Positions 33,235 to 42,346 of a stretch of DNA of 64,000 bases are shown here, in pieces. The stretch covers positions 62,001-126,000 of the forward strand of contig NZ_JBNGOS010000005.1 in assembly GCF_050589685.1 (NCBI RefSeq). The letters are read 5' to 3'. Position 1 is the stretch's first letter; each line of letters opens with the position of its first letter. Below the pieces are notes generated by a model. It did no database searches and had not been told where the DNA came from. It saw only the letters and a list, made by a program, of their open reading frames with translations. The position numbers were made by a program, and so were the translations under genes. Source of the stretch: Saccharicrinis sp050589685 (lineage in GTDB: Bacteria; Bacteroidota; Bacteroidia; Bacteroidales; Marinilabiliaceae).

Positions 33235-36200
33235 ATAGTTTGATACCCATAAACAATACATCGTCAATTTGATCCAGGTCGCCCTTCCAGTTCTCAAAGT
33301 AATCTTTTATCAGGCTGCCCTGTTTCGCCATCGGTTTTTCGCGAATTTCCTCAAGCAAGTTTTTGACACCTACTTTCATAATTTTCTTGCCTCTGGGGCC
33401 ACCAAACTGGTCGGTATATCCATCGGAGAAAACGTACACGGAATCTCCCTTGGAACAGTTGTATTCGTAATTTAAAAATTTGGAATTTAAAGCCAGCACA
33501 TCATCACCGATACTTCTTCTGGTTCCGTTGTATATGGATAACTCGTTGTTGATATACACGAAAACAGGACGTTTAGCGGATGCTATTCTTACTTTATTTG
33601 AATTCATATCAATTTCGATGACTGAGATGTCCATTCCGTCTTTGGCATTCTCGCTATTTTCTTTTTGAAGCAATACCCGAATGTTGGTGTCCAGCTTTTC
33701 AAGGATATCGGCTGGAGAATGAACCTTTTCAGTTTTGTATATATCGTTGAGCAACGTTGTTCCAATCATTGACATAAAAGCTCCAGGGACACCATGGCCT
33801 GTGCAGTCGGCACAACATAATAAAAATGTATCCTTATTTTTGGTAAACCAATAGAAGTCACCACTTACTATGTCTCGAGGAGCAAAGAATATAAACGATT
33901 CCGAGAAGGCGTTTTTCAGGTCGTTAACGGGCGGCAAAATAGAGCTTTGGATACGCTTGGCATAATTAATGCTGGCTGTAATATCCATGTTTTTGCGTTC
34001 TATCTCATTTTTTTGTGCCCGCAGAACTACGGTTTGTGAGTCCACTTCTCTCTGAAGCGCCTCTTTCTGCATCCTTAAATTTCGCTCCCTGATTTTAATA
34101 ATCCAATAGAATGATAGGCCAAGTAAAGCGGTTAACACGAGATAGAACCACCATTTCTTCCAAACGGGTTCCGCAATTTCAATACGGATTGATAACGGAT
34201 TATTGTTTGGGATACCATCCGCATTGAATGCCCGGATTTTTAAATCGTATTTACCGTCGGGCAAAAATTCGTATTCTCTAAAGTTGGTAGCTCCCAGGTC
34301 TATCCATTCTTGTTCTTTATCCCCGTTTCGTAAAAGTTTATATTGATAGGTTACGCCAAGTGGATCTTTGAAGCTAATACCGGTAAAGTCAAATCTAAAC
34401 TTAGCGTATTTCCTGTTATAAGGATATGGAAGTTTAATCGCTTTATTCAGAGGATAGCTAGTTCCGGAAATATCTATCCTGTTTAAGTTGATTTTAGGCG
34501 GAACCAAGTTTTTTTTATCTCTATCCGGGAAATACTTAATAATGCCATGGCTCGATGCAAACCATATATTTTCTTCCTGATCTTCCCAGATATCGTAAAA
34601 ATCACCGCCCATTTGTTCTTTGAAACCGAAGGTTCTGATTTGTGAATTCCTTAAATCAATGGTACTAATGCCAGGTTGATGGGCAACCCAAAGTCTGTCG
34701 TTTTTGTCGCAGACAATATCGTAACAGTAGTTTTTGGTGAGACCGTCAGAAATATCTATGGCAACCAAAGTATCCTGGTTGTATTTTAATACCCCTTTAC
34801 CAATAGTGGATAACCAATAGTTCCCCTTGGAGTCTATCGTCATTCCGGAAACATCGAGTGGTGACTTGGAAAGCCTGTGAACCTCAATACTAGTGCTGTC
34901 AAGCAAACATATCCCGCTAGATTTAGGTCCGATCCACACTTGATTACGATCGTCAATAAACACAAAGCGAATGTTGTTGTGGGGCAATTGATTTTCCGTT
35001 GTTAATAACCTTGTTGCCTTGGTTTTCCGGTTCACGAGGTAGAAACCGGATGTGGTCGCCAGGTAAATCTGGTCATCCACAATGGCCAGGTCATTAATCT
35101 TCGGCTCGCTTACTCCTTTTGTGTAATTGAATTTTTTAAAACCTAAATTCCCGTTTTCTCTGAAATACAAGCCCGATTCGAATGATGCCACCCAAAAAGT
35201 ACTGTCGGCATCATATTCAAAACCTGTAATTTCATCGTTGGGAATACCCTGTGCTGTATCGTAGTACTCATGGTCGGAAAAACAAAATGGGTCGGTACGT
35301 AATATTCCGTTGTCCAACCCTATCCATAGGTTGGAATGGGTGGCTATTACCGACTTGGCCTTGTGTTGTTTAAAACCGATATTATCCAGGTCGTAATGGA
35401 TAAAATAGTCATTCAGCAACACCGAAACACCGCCACCATAGGTTGCGAACCAATAATTATCTTCGCGGTCACCTAAAATCGCTCTGATAAAATCATGGTT
35501 CAAACCGTTTTCTGTATCGAATTTAAAAGATTCTATAAAAGTTTGAGTGGCTGCATCCAGAAACAATTTAATCACCCCATTACCCCAGGTGGCAAGTAAC
35601 AGATTGCCATCTTTTTCCTCGTAAATATCCAGTATGTTTTCATATTCGATATTAAACTTGACACATAATTTGTTATTGGCATAGTGCTTTGCGGTGTTTT
35701 CATCGTACTGGAACATGTAAAAGCCTTCATCTTCTGTCGCTATCCAGTATTCTCCTTCAATAGCTTTGCGTTTTACAATCGTATTTATTTTTGTGGGAGG
35801 AATGTCCATTATCTCCTCTACCCTTTCAGCATTGCCATCCTGGTTCAGTTTCAGATGTAAAAGCCCTTCTGAAGTTCCCAGCAAAAAATTGAAAGGGTCT
35901 ACGGATGATATGGAATAATATAACTTGTCTTTAAAAATATCGTGTTGGAAATAGGCAGTTATCTGTTTTTGTTTGTTTATTTTTAGTAAACCATTGTTTT
36001 GCACGGTTGCCCAAATATTACCCATGTTATCCTGACAAATATCATTAATAGGGCTTGTTGCCCTTTCGGCAGGAATTATTTTGTGGAAAGATCCGTTTTT
36101 AAAATACGATAACGCACCATTGTTATGTCCAACCCACAGGATGCCATCAATATCCACAAAAAGCGAATATACAAAGTCGGATGCCAACGAATCTTTTTGT

Positions 36201-36427
36201 GTATAAGTTCTGAAATGAATACCATCGTAGCGCACCAAACCTTCACCGGTTCCTATCCATAGGTAACCATTATGGTCTTGAACCAGGCAATATACAAAGT
36301 TTTGTGGCAATCCCATGTCCGAATCAAAATTTTTAAAATCAAAGGATTGAGCCGGAACTTCACAGGTTGTTGCAAATAGCAAGATGGTAAAAAGCAGTTG
36401 TGTTAATCTTTTATAAATATATGTCAT
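33233..36427 (-). CDS. Propeller-sensor protein with PP2C (SpoIIE) phosphatase output
   Basis: 1064 residues. Signal peptide (1-27), then about 14 repeats of the two-component-regulator propeller (e.g. L-P-Q-N-F-V-Y-C-L-V-Q-D-H-N-G-Y-L-W) to about 640, a Y-Y-Y domain (about 690-770), a transmembrane helix (about 775-795), a coiled coil (800-845), and a PP2C/SpoIIE domain to the end. Metal-binding residues are visible in D-I-V-S-G-D-F-Y-W and D-C-T-G-H-G-V-P-G. It senses a periplasmic cue and dephosphorylates a cytosolic anti-sigma-antagonist-like partner. It is the last gene of the five-gene operon beginning at 42024. Confidence 0.85.
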   Translation of the reverse strand: MTYIYKRLTQLLFTILLFATTCEVPAQSFDFKNFDSDMGLPQNFVYCLVQDHNGYLWIGTGEGLVRYDGIHFRTYTQKDSLASDFVYSLFVDIDGILWVGHNNGALSYFKNGSFHKIIPAERATSPINDICQDNMGNIWATVQNNGLLKINKQKQITAYFQHDIFKDKLYYSISSVDPFNFLLGTSEGLLHLKLNQDGNAERVEEIMDIPPTKINTIVKRKAIEGEYWIATEDEGFYMFQYDENTAKHYANNKLCVKFNIEYENILDIYEEKDGNLLLATWGNGVIKLFLDAATQTFIESFKFDTENGLNHDFIRAILGDREDNYWFATYGGGVSVLLNDYFIHYDLDNIGFKQHKAKSVIATHSNLWIGLDNGILRTDPFCFSDHEYYDTAQGIPNDEITGFEYDADSTFWVASFESGLYFRENGNLGFKKFNYTKGVSEPKINDLAIVDDQIYLATTSGFYLVNRKTKATRLLTTENQLPHNNIRFVFIDDRNQVWIGPKSSGICLLDSTSIEVHRLSKSPLDVSGMTIDSKGNYWLSTIGKGVLKYNQDTLVAIDISDGLTKNYCYDIVCDKNDRLWVAHQPGISTIDLRNSQIRTFGFKEQMGGDFYDIWEDQEENIWFASSHGIIKYFPDRDKKNLVPPKINLNRIDISGTSYPLNKAIKLPYPYNRKYAKFRFDFTGISFKDPLGVTYQYKLLRNGDKEQEWIDLGATNFREYEFLPDGKYDLKIRAFNADGIPNNNPLSIRIEIAEPVWKKWWFYLVLTALLGLSFYWIIKIRERNLRMQKEALQREVDSQTVVLRAQKNEIERKNMDITASINYAKRIQSSILPPVNDLKNAFSESFIFFAPRDIVSGDFYWFTKNKDTFLLCCADCTGHGVPGAFMSMIGTTLLNDIYKTEKVHSPADILEKLDTNIRVLLQKENSENAKDGMDISVIEIDMNSNKVRIASAKRPVFVYINNELSIYNGTRRSIGDDVLALNSKFLNYEYNCSKGDSVYVFSDGYTDQFGGPRGKKIMKVGVKNLLEEIREKPMAKQGSLIKDYFENWKGDLDQIDDVLFMGIKL

Positions 36428-36432
36428 GCCCC

Positions 36433-37410
36433 CTAGTTTCGTATTATTTTCGGTTTCATACCAATGCTATATTTATATTTTGGAATACCTCCAATCGGAA
36501 CACTGTAGAACTCGATTAATTCACCATATTGGTTTTTGAGATAAATGACTACATTGTTGTTTTTGATATTGGCACCTTTCTTTTTTATCATTTGAATATC
36601 GTATGACTTGTTTTTTTCGGTAGGATGAACCATATGCTGACTATTACCCCAATTGTCATCACCTGATGTTTTCATGAATTCCCCGTTTTTGGCAACCGAA
36701 ATAATTCTGATGATGCCATCGTTGTCCCAGTCGAAGTTGGCTTGTTTAACCGATTGAACTTTTTCGTCGATAAAAGGATAAATGTGCGAAACTTCATTTG
36801 AGTTATCGTGTAACCTAAATTTATATTTATAATAAAATGCGAACGCACCTTCAACGGCTTGGTTTTCGGTAGACCTGCTACTTAGAAACAGGTTATATAA
36901 GTTGCCGTCATCTCCCGAAATACCTTCCACAACTACTTTAAAAACGTATCCGCCATATTCATCGGGCAAAAACTCGCCTTCAGTAGGGTTAATAGGTCCA
37001 AAAGTATACCAACTTTTATCGTATCTGGGATTTGCGGTAAAGGACTTTGTGCCAAGCAAAGTCCCACTTTTATAGTTGCCTTTTAAATTTATATGTTTGG
37101 CATCTTTGTCAGAGCATGCACCATTACCTCCATAAATACTATATTTCATGCGGGTTTCCCATTCTCCTTTCTGTTCGTCTATCTCGCCGCCGGTATCCGG
37201 ATCATAAACCCTGATAAAGATAGGTTCTGTATGATCTTTAGGCACAGAGTAAAATATGACCTGACAATAATCGTCATCCCCCCAAGCCGTTTCACCTTTG
37301 TTTCCGAATGTTACCAGATGTGGTATGTTTTCGTCTATGGCCGGAACGGGCTGGGCAATAGCGCTAAACGCAATTGCTATAAATAATAATAGTACCGTTG
37401 TTTTATGCAT
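36433..37410 (-). CDS. Secreted protein of unknown function
   Basis: 325 residues with a clear signal peptide (1-19, A-I-A-Q). Rich in aromatic and acidic residues, with D-x-D-x-D-G-like patches (W-G-D-D-D-Y, D-W-D-N-D-G-I) that could bind calcium. One cysteine pair (C47-like in D-D-Y-C and C-S-D-K) may form a disulfide. I recognise no domain. It lies 5 bp before the phosphatase and 9 bp after the PD40/PKD gene, so it is in the same transcript and probably acts outside the cell or at the outer membrane with the T9SS cargo. Confidence 0.55.
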   Translation of the reverse strand: MHKTTVLLLFIAIAFSAIAQPVPAIDENIPHLVTFGNKGETAWGDDDYCQVIFYSVPKDHTEPIFIRVYDPDTGGEIDEQKGEWETRMKYSIYGGNGACSDKDAKHINLKGNYKSGTLLGTKSFTANPRYDKSWYTFGPINPTEGEFLPDEYGGYVFKVVVEGISGDDGNLYNLFLSSRSTENQAVEGAFAFYYKYKFRLHDNSNEVSHIYPFIDEKVQSVKQANFDWDNDGIIRIISVAKNGEFMKTSGDDNWGNSQHMVHPTEKNKSYDIQMIKKKGANIKNNNVVIYLKNQYGELIEFYSVPIGGIPKYKYSIGMKPKIIRN

Positions 37411-37419
37411 GTGTATTGA

Positions 37420-38832
37420 TTATTCTGTGACAACAATCTGTCGTGTTGAACTTAGTTTATCGGTAGGATCAAATTTTGAAATGGCCCCACACGTAATTGT
37501 GTATATACCCTTTTTTCGAAAAATATGATGAATGGTTACACCTTTTGCTTTATTCCCGTCTCCAAAATCCCAAAAATATTGTTTTGGTATGAAATCTCTT
37601 AGTATTGATTTCTCCGTAGAAAGGCTAAAGGAAGTGCCCGCTTTAACGGTGTCGGGAGCCGAAATATAAATTTGTTGGGTGAGTTCGAGGTTTACATCGT
37701 AACTGGCCACCGTATATAAATCTTCGTTAGCCAGGGTATCAACCACATTTAGCTCCACCTTATAGTTTCCCGGCCCCGGAAAACAATGATCCACTTCTAG
37801 CCCGGTAGCGGTTTCCCCATCGCCAAAATACCATTTGTATTTATAGGGCAAGGTATCTGAAACATAAGGGCCGTTTTCAAACAAGGTAAAGCAAAAAGTA
37901 TCATCAACCTGCGGTTTAGCATCCGGAAAGGTAGGGTGGGGGTTATTGAATTTAAAAATATTGGCACTCCCCGTTCGGTCGGATGCAAAATACCCTTCTG
38001 TTTGAGAATCGTAAATAAAGCACGAAAAGTCGTTGCTTTCGGTATTGATAGGATATTCCATCTTTACGGGTGCGCTCCACCGGCCATTGTTTTTAGAGGT
38101 GTAGAATATATCCAGTTTACCGGTGCTGTTGTGGCCTTCCGACGAAAAGTATAATTTACCGGAAGGATGATAGTATGGAAAAACCTCATTTCCTTCTGTG
38201 TTGACCGTTTTACCCAAATTTACCGGTTCTGTCCATTCCCCATTTACGACAGTAGATTCGTATATATCGGCTTTGCCAAATCCATCGGGTCTGTCCGAGA
38301 CAAAATAAATAGTTTGTCCGTCTGGTGTAATGGTGGGGTGAACGTTGGAGAAATCTCTTCTTGAGTTGTGCTTGAATGCTGAAGGTCTGCCCCATTTACC
38401 GTTTATATTGGGAATGAAAAATATACCCAATAGGTTCTTTCTACCTTTGCTTCGTTTTATGGTACTGTACTGATTTTGGGTAATTACAATGGTAGAAGTG
38501 TCGGCGGACCAGCAGATGGATGCAGTGTTTAATTTAGAAAGCTGCGGGTTTTGAAGGGCCGTTTCTTTACCCATACCGTCGTTTGGTAAAATGCTTGACT
38601 TGTACAAACGGTACACCCATTCGTTGTCCTGGTTCAGGTACGATTTTAGCAGCTCATGTTTTCTGTTTGAGGTGAAATACAATACAGAATCGACCACGTA
38701 TGGGGCAAAATCGTTTTTAGAAGGACTGTTTGTCTTCAGGTTCACAATTTTAATGTCTTGGGCATAAACCGAAAGGCTGAATAGGGCCAACAAAATAAAT
38801 GTGAATATATGTTTTAAGTTATGTGTGATCAT
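37420..38832 (-). CDS. Surface protein with PD40 propeller and PKD domains
   Basis: 470 residues. Signal peptide (1-24), then PD40/WD40-like repeats (I-Y-F-V-S-D-R-P-D-G-F-G-x-A-D-I-Y and L-Y-F-S-S-E-G-H-N) to about 290, followed by two PKD domains with W-Y-F-G-D-G-E near 335 and W-D-F-G-D-G-N near 435. No membrane helix after the signal, so it is periplasmic or outer-membrane associated. It resembles the accessory proteins coded with SprF/PorP genes; it may help assembly or hold the cargo. 9 bp and 3 bp to its neighbours. Confidence 0.72.
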   Translation of the reverse strand: MITHNLKHIFTFILLALFSLSVYAQDIKIVNLKTNSPSKNDFAPYVVDSVLYFTSNRKHELLKSYLNQDNEWVYRLYKSSILPNDGMGKETALQNPQLSKLNTASICWSADTSTIVITQNQYSTIKRSKGRKNLLGIFFIPNINGKWGRPSAFKHNSRRDFSNVHPTITPDGQTIYFVSDRPDGFGKADIYESTVVNGEWTEPVNLGKTVNTEGNEVFPYYHPSGKLYFSSEGHNSTGKLDIFYTSKNNGRWSAPVKMEYPINTESNDFSCFIYDSQTEGYFASDRTGSANIFKFNNPHPTFPDAKPQVDDTFCFTLFENGPYVSDTLPYKYKWYFGDGETATGLEVDHCFPGPGNYKVELNVVDTLANEDLYTVASYDVNLELTQQIYISAPDTVKAGTSFSLSTEKSILRDFIPKQYFWDFGDGNKAKGVTIHHIFRKKGIYTITCGAISKFDPTDKLSSTRQIVVTE

Positions 38833-38835
38833 TTT

Positions 38836-39747
38836 TTAAAAGAATTTTGGATCCGGTGAGTCGATTTTAAAACCAAAGTCAAACTGTAAGGCTACCTCAT
38901 GCGTACCTCCGTTATATGAGCCAATCGGGTCAATGTCGTAGTCGTAACTGTAGGTAAAACGGAGTTGTGGTGATATTTGAAAACCGGCAACACCAATAAC
39001 TTGGTTGGTGGTGCGATAAGAGGCTCCCAGAATTACGGAATTCATTATAAATGTTGTTGCACTTAGGTCGGCAAATGTTTCATCGTCCAAATTAACTCTG
39101 ACCAATGCAGATGGTTGTATCGAAAAATTATCGCTTATTTTATAGAGATAGCCTGCCGTCAATAAGTAATCTATTTTTGTAAACTCTAAGGTGCTTTCTC
39201 CGGTTCCAAATCTATCATGATACAGTAAAGAGGGTACCGACAGTCCGGCAAAATATCTGTTGTGATAAATAGCGGCTCCAAAACCAACCCATGGGGCCAT
39301 GGTTTGCTCTCCATCAATAAACTCACTATCGTTACCATCTGCCAAAACAACATCGTCCCAATCGGATTTGTAGTTCACCATACCCGCTGTGATACCAAGT
39401 GCCAGTCTGGTTTCCTGATTGAGTTGCAGCCTGTACGTGTAAGAAACATTAAAGCCGGTGTTTTGAGACGTGGCAAATTTATCGTTAAAAAACTGGGCTC
39501 CCAAAGCCACTTTTTCATTTTTTAAAGGGCTGTTGATGGAAAAGAAAGCTCCCGCAGGAGAATTTTCGAAACTCGCATATTTCTTGCGATAGGATGCATA
39601 AGCCGATAAGGTTTCGTGAGAACCACCAAACGCCGGATTAACGGTGTACCTGTTATACATATACTGACTCATAATAAGCTCTCGTTGCCCCAGGGCAGGG
39701 GACAAAAGCGTAATGAGAAGAATTATTATAAGGCTAATCTGTTTCAT
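38836..39747 (-). CDS. PorP/SprF-family outer-membrane protein
   Basis: 303 residues with signal peptide (1-20). Beta-barrel outer-membrane protein of the PorP/SprF family: M-Y-N-R-Y-T-V-N-P-A-F-G-G at the start of the mature part, and alternating strands with aromatic ends to the C-terminal F-F. Such proteins receive or anchor one cognate type-B T9SS cargo with a CHU_C domain; here the cargo gene is next upstream, 21 bp away. It is the clearest T9SS marker in the window. Confidence 0.88.
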   Translation of the reverse strand: MKQISLIIILLITLLSPALGQRELIMSQYMYNRYTVNPAFGGSHETLSAYASYRKKYASFENSPAGAFFSINSPLKNEKVALGAQFFNDKFATSQNTGFNVSYTYRLQLNQETRLALGITAGMVNYKSDWDDVVLADGNDSEFIDGEQTMAPWVGFGAAIYHNRYFAGLSVPSLLYHDRFGTGESTLEFTKIDYLLTAGYLYKISDNFSIQPSALVRVNLDDETFADLSATTFIMNSVILGASYRTTNQVIGVAGFQISPQLRFTYSYDYDIDPIGSYNGGTHEVALQFDFGFKIDSPDPKFF

Positions 39748-39768
39748 TATATTGTGATGTGTGTAATA

Positions 39769-42024
39769 CTAGTATTTGACTGTTATGTAATTTTTTACCG
39801 TGGAGATTCCTTCTCCCTCAAATACATATAAATATATTCCCGGATCCGGAATTTCATAACCGAATTCCTCATCAGGCCACCTTTTGTATTTTCCCTTTAG
39901 GTGATCCCATTCTCCATAATTATTGATTGAAATAACTTGTTTGCCATGTTTGTCGAAGACCGATAATTTATTGTTGGTGATGTTTTCGGCTCCCTTAATT
40001 TTTAGTACATCATTGTTGCCATCATTATTGGGCGATATGCCGGTTGGGGCAAACAGAGGATGGGTTTCGATATATACGTTGTGAACTCTCTCGCGACATG
40101 TTTCGGGAGCCGAAGCCAAGGTGGCTTTCCATTGCAAATGATAGGTTTCATCGGCGGAAAAATTAGAGAACTTTGATTTGAACGAAGTGTCATCTTCAAA
40201 TGTAGCCCCGGTTACCGTAGGCTCGATGATGCTCCATTGCCCCGTACCAACGGTTAAACTATCTGCCGGCAGTATGATGAAGTTGGCCGCGTAAATTACA
40301 GTGTCGGTAATTTCTTTAACGGGTCGCGGTGTGTCATAAAAGCTAACTATAACTGTATCTGTGTCCGTGCATCGTCCATTGGTCTCCCTCCACACTAGAT
40401 TTAACGTTCCTGTGTTGTTGGCAGTGAATTTGCTGGTAGGGTCGTACACATCATCAAAAAGCCCTTCGCTTAGCAACCATTCACTGTCATCGTATTGTTG
40501 CACTGCCAAAAGATCAACTTCTACCCCACAAGTATCAATGGGTGGTCCGGCATTGGCTACCGGCATCTCATCTACCCAGATATCCTGCGACAAACTCAGG
40601 TCTGAAACACAATCATGACTATCTGTTATCCTTGTGATGTTTACGGTATTATTTCCAAGGGCCAGTTCGGGGTACATCAAATCCAGCTCCGGATCCGAAG
40701 TGCTTAAGGATTCGGTGATGGCAGACCCGCCCAAATTATAAACTATTTCAAAAGGGGCATTACCTGTTGGATCCAGCACTAGAGTGGTCGATTTATCTTC
40801 GCATATTTCGTCGTCGGTAACGGAAGTTATTGCAAGAGTAGGTGACTTAATGAATTTAATGGCTACCTCATCAAAATCGGCACATTGCAATCCGTCGGTG
40901 GTTGTTTCGGTCCATCTTAATGGCACCGTTCTGTAATATTCGTCAGCTGCAAAAGAAGCTGTCGCTGTGGCGTTGGCTTGTGTATCGTCTGAAAAATTGA
41001 TTCCCGTAACCAAGGCTGTCCATTTTCCTGTTGTACCCGGGCTGGCTTCAGCCTCTAAAGTAAAATCAGCTCCGCAGATAGGGTTCTCTCCGATTCTATC
41101 TTCTCCGGCCCTTGCATCCGGTTTAACATCCACAGCGGTTCTTTGTCCAATCATGTCAGCAGACTCGGCAGTACATCCGTTACCATCTTCGATGGATTGA
41201 AATGATATGGTTTCGGTATCGGAAACCGGAATGGAAATGGAGATGTCTTCGTCAGCTTCAGTGGCAACAAATGAACCTTTGGCTGTGCCTGCATCATTTT
41301 TTAGGATATAACTGAAATCACTGTTACCCTCAAAATTTAATTCTAATGGTATGGTATGTGTTGGTGCATCGGTTGAACAGTACTTCCAATCGCTGATGTC
41401 TTTTATAGTTCCTTTCGGCCTTCCGTATAGGGTAATTTCCACTTCGTCATAAAGGTCTTTACAGGCACCGTTTTCGGCATTCAACCTTAGAGAATAAGTG
41501 TCCGCAACATCGCCTGTAAACTTTGAAGTGGGCGAGGCATCATCCTCAAAAGTCGTAGATGCACCCGGGTCGCTCCACCATATTTTTGTAGTAGAACCCG
41601 TTATAGATCCATTCATCGTGTGTTCATACCCGCACACCGCAGCATCAACACCTGCTTCAACAATGGGGCTGTTATCAATGGTTACATTTACTGCGCCAGA
41701 CACTTGCGTTGAACCTTCACCTGAAGGTGGATAATTAGCGTCAAAAACTTTTACCAGTTCAAATGACGTGCTATTGGAGATGCCGGCAAATGGAAAATCA
41801 AATTCATATTCGGATGTGGAAGGAGAAGTGCTTGTTGCACTTCCTCGTTTGTAATGAAAGGAAAAAGGAGGTTCTCCTGTAAATTTCACTTTGAGAATTA
41901 CATCCCCGGATTCGCAAAAAGATAAATCCTCACTTACAATAGTTGCCGTAGGCTTTTCTTGTGCTAAGGTGGTGTTAGGCAGTGTTAGTATAGTAAATAC
42001 AAATATGATTAGAAAATACTTCAT
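39769..42024 (-). CDS. Large secreted protein with type-B T9SS (gliding-motility-type) C-terminal domain
   Basis: 751 residues. Signal peptide (1-22), then Ig/PKD-like repeats with disulfide-type cysteines (many C-x(n)-C pairs such as D-A-A-V-C-G-Y and P-I-C-G-A-D), and a C-terminal domain of about 90 residues from F-A-P-T-G-I-S-P-N-N-D-G-N-N-D, ending V-K-Y. This is the CHU_C/gliding-motility-associated domain, the type-B signal for T9SS export. The protein is likely an adhesin or surface polymer partner. First gene of the five-gene operon; its -7 candidate is TAATTTTG (minus strand) at 42123-42116. Confidence 0.85.
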   Translation of the reverse strand: MKYFLIIFVFTILTLPNTTLAQEKPTATIVSEDLSFCESGDVILKVKFTGEPPFSFHYKRGSATSTSPSTSEYEFDFPFAGISNSTSFELVKVFDANYPPSGEGSTQVSGAVNVTIDNSPIVEAGVDAAVCGYEHTMNGSITGSTTKIWWSDPGASTTFEDDASPTSKFTGDVADTYSLRLNAENGACKDLYDEVEITLYGRPKGTIKDISDWKYCSTDAPTHTIPLELNFEGNSDFSYILKNDAGTAKGSFVATEADEDISISIPVSDTETISFQSIEDGNGCTAESADMIGQRTAVDVKPDARAGEDRIGENPICGADFTLEAEASPGTTGKWTALVTGINFSDDTQANATATASFAADEYYRTVPLRWTETTTDGLQCADFDEVAIKFIKSPTLAITSVTDDEICEDKSTTLVLDPTGNAPFEIVYNLGGSAITESLSTSDPELDLMYPELALGNNTVNITRITDSHDCVSDLSLSQDIWVDEMPVANAGPPIDTCGVEVDLLAVQQYDDSEWLLSEGLFDDVYDPTSKFTANNTGTLNLVWRETNGRCTDTDTVIVSFYDTPRPVKEITDTVIYAANFIILPADSLTVGTGQWSIIEPTVTGATFEDDTSFKSKFSNFSADETYHLQWKATLASAPETCRERVHNVYIETHPLFAPTGISPNNDGNNDVLKIKGAENITNNKLSVFDKHGKQVISINNYGEWDHLKGKYKRWPDEEFGYEIPDPGIYLYVFEGEGISTVKNYITVKY

Positions 42025-42346
42025 TTGTTCAATGTTGGATTCAATGGTTACTTGTCTGATTTTGTTTCATAACTTCTTTATACTAAGGTTTTAGGTAAAT
42101 GGTTTTACTTATCTGCAAAATTACTCTGTTAAAGAATTGTGCTTAAGAAGACAAAACGTAGTATATAAAGGGCTTATAGCTTGTTTTCAACGCAAACAAA
42201 AATAGTTAATTTTCTGGAGGGAATAACAGTGATTCTCTCACGGATAGGTTTGTTAATCCATCGATATGGAGCTTTCGTCAAAATTTCGACCCATTCTGGC
42301 TGTGGGACAGCAGCGAGGGTGCTTATGAATTTATCCTAACACCAAA
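42025..42346. other. Intergenic region with candidate operon promoter
   Basis: A 322-bp gap before the five-gene T9SS operon. On the minus strand TAATTTTG (42123-42116) fits the -7 box, giving a leader of about 85 nt, but the nearest CAAA (TTTG on the minus strand) is 28 bp farther, too far for a good -33. No other feature seen. Confidence 0.3.
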
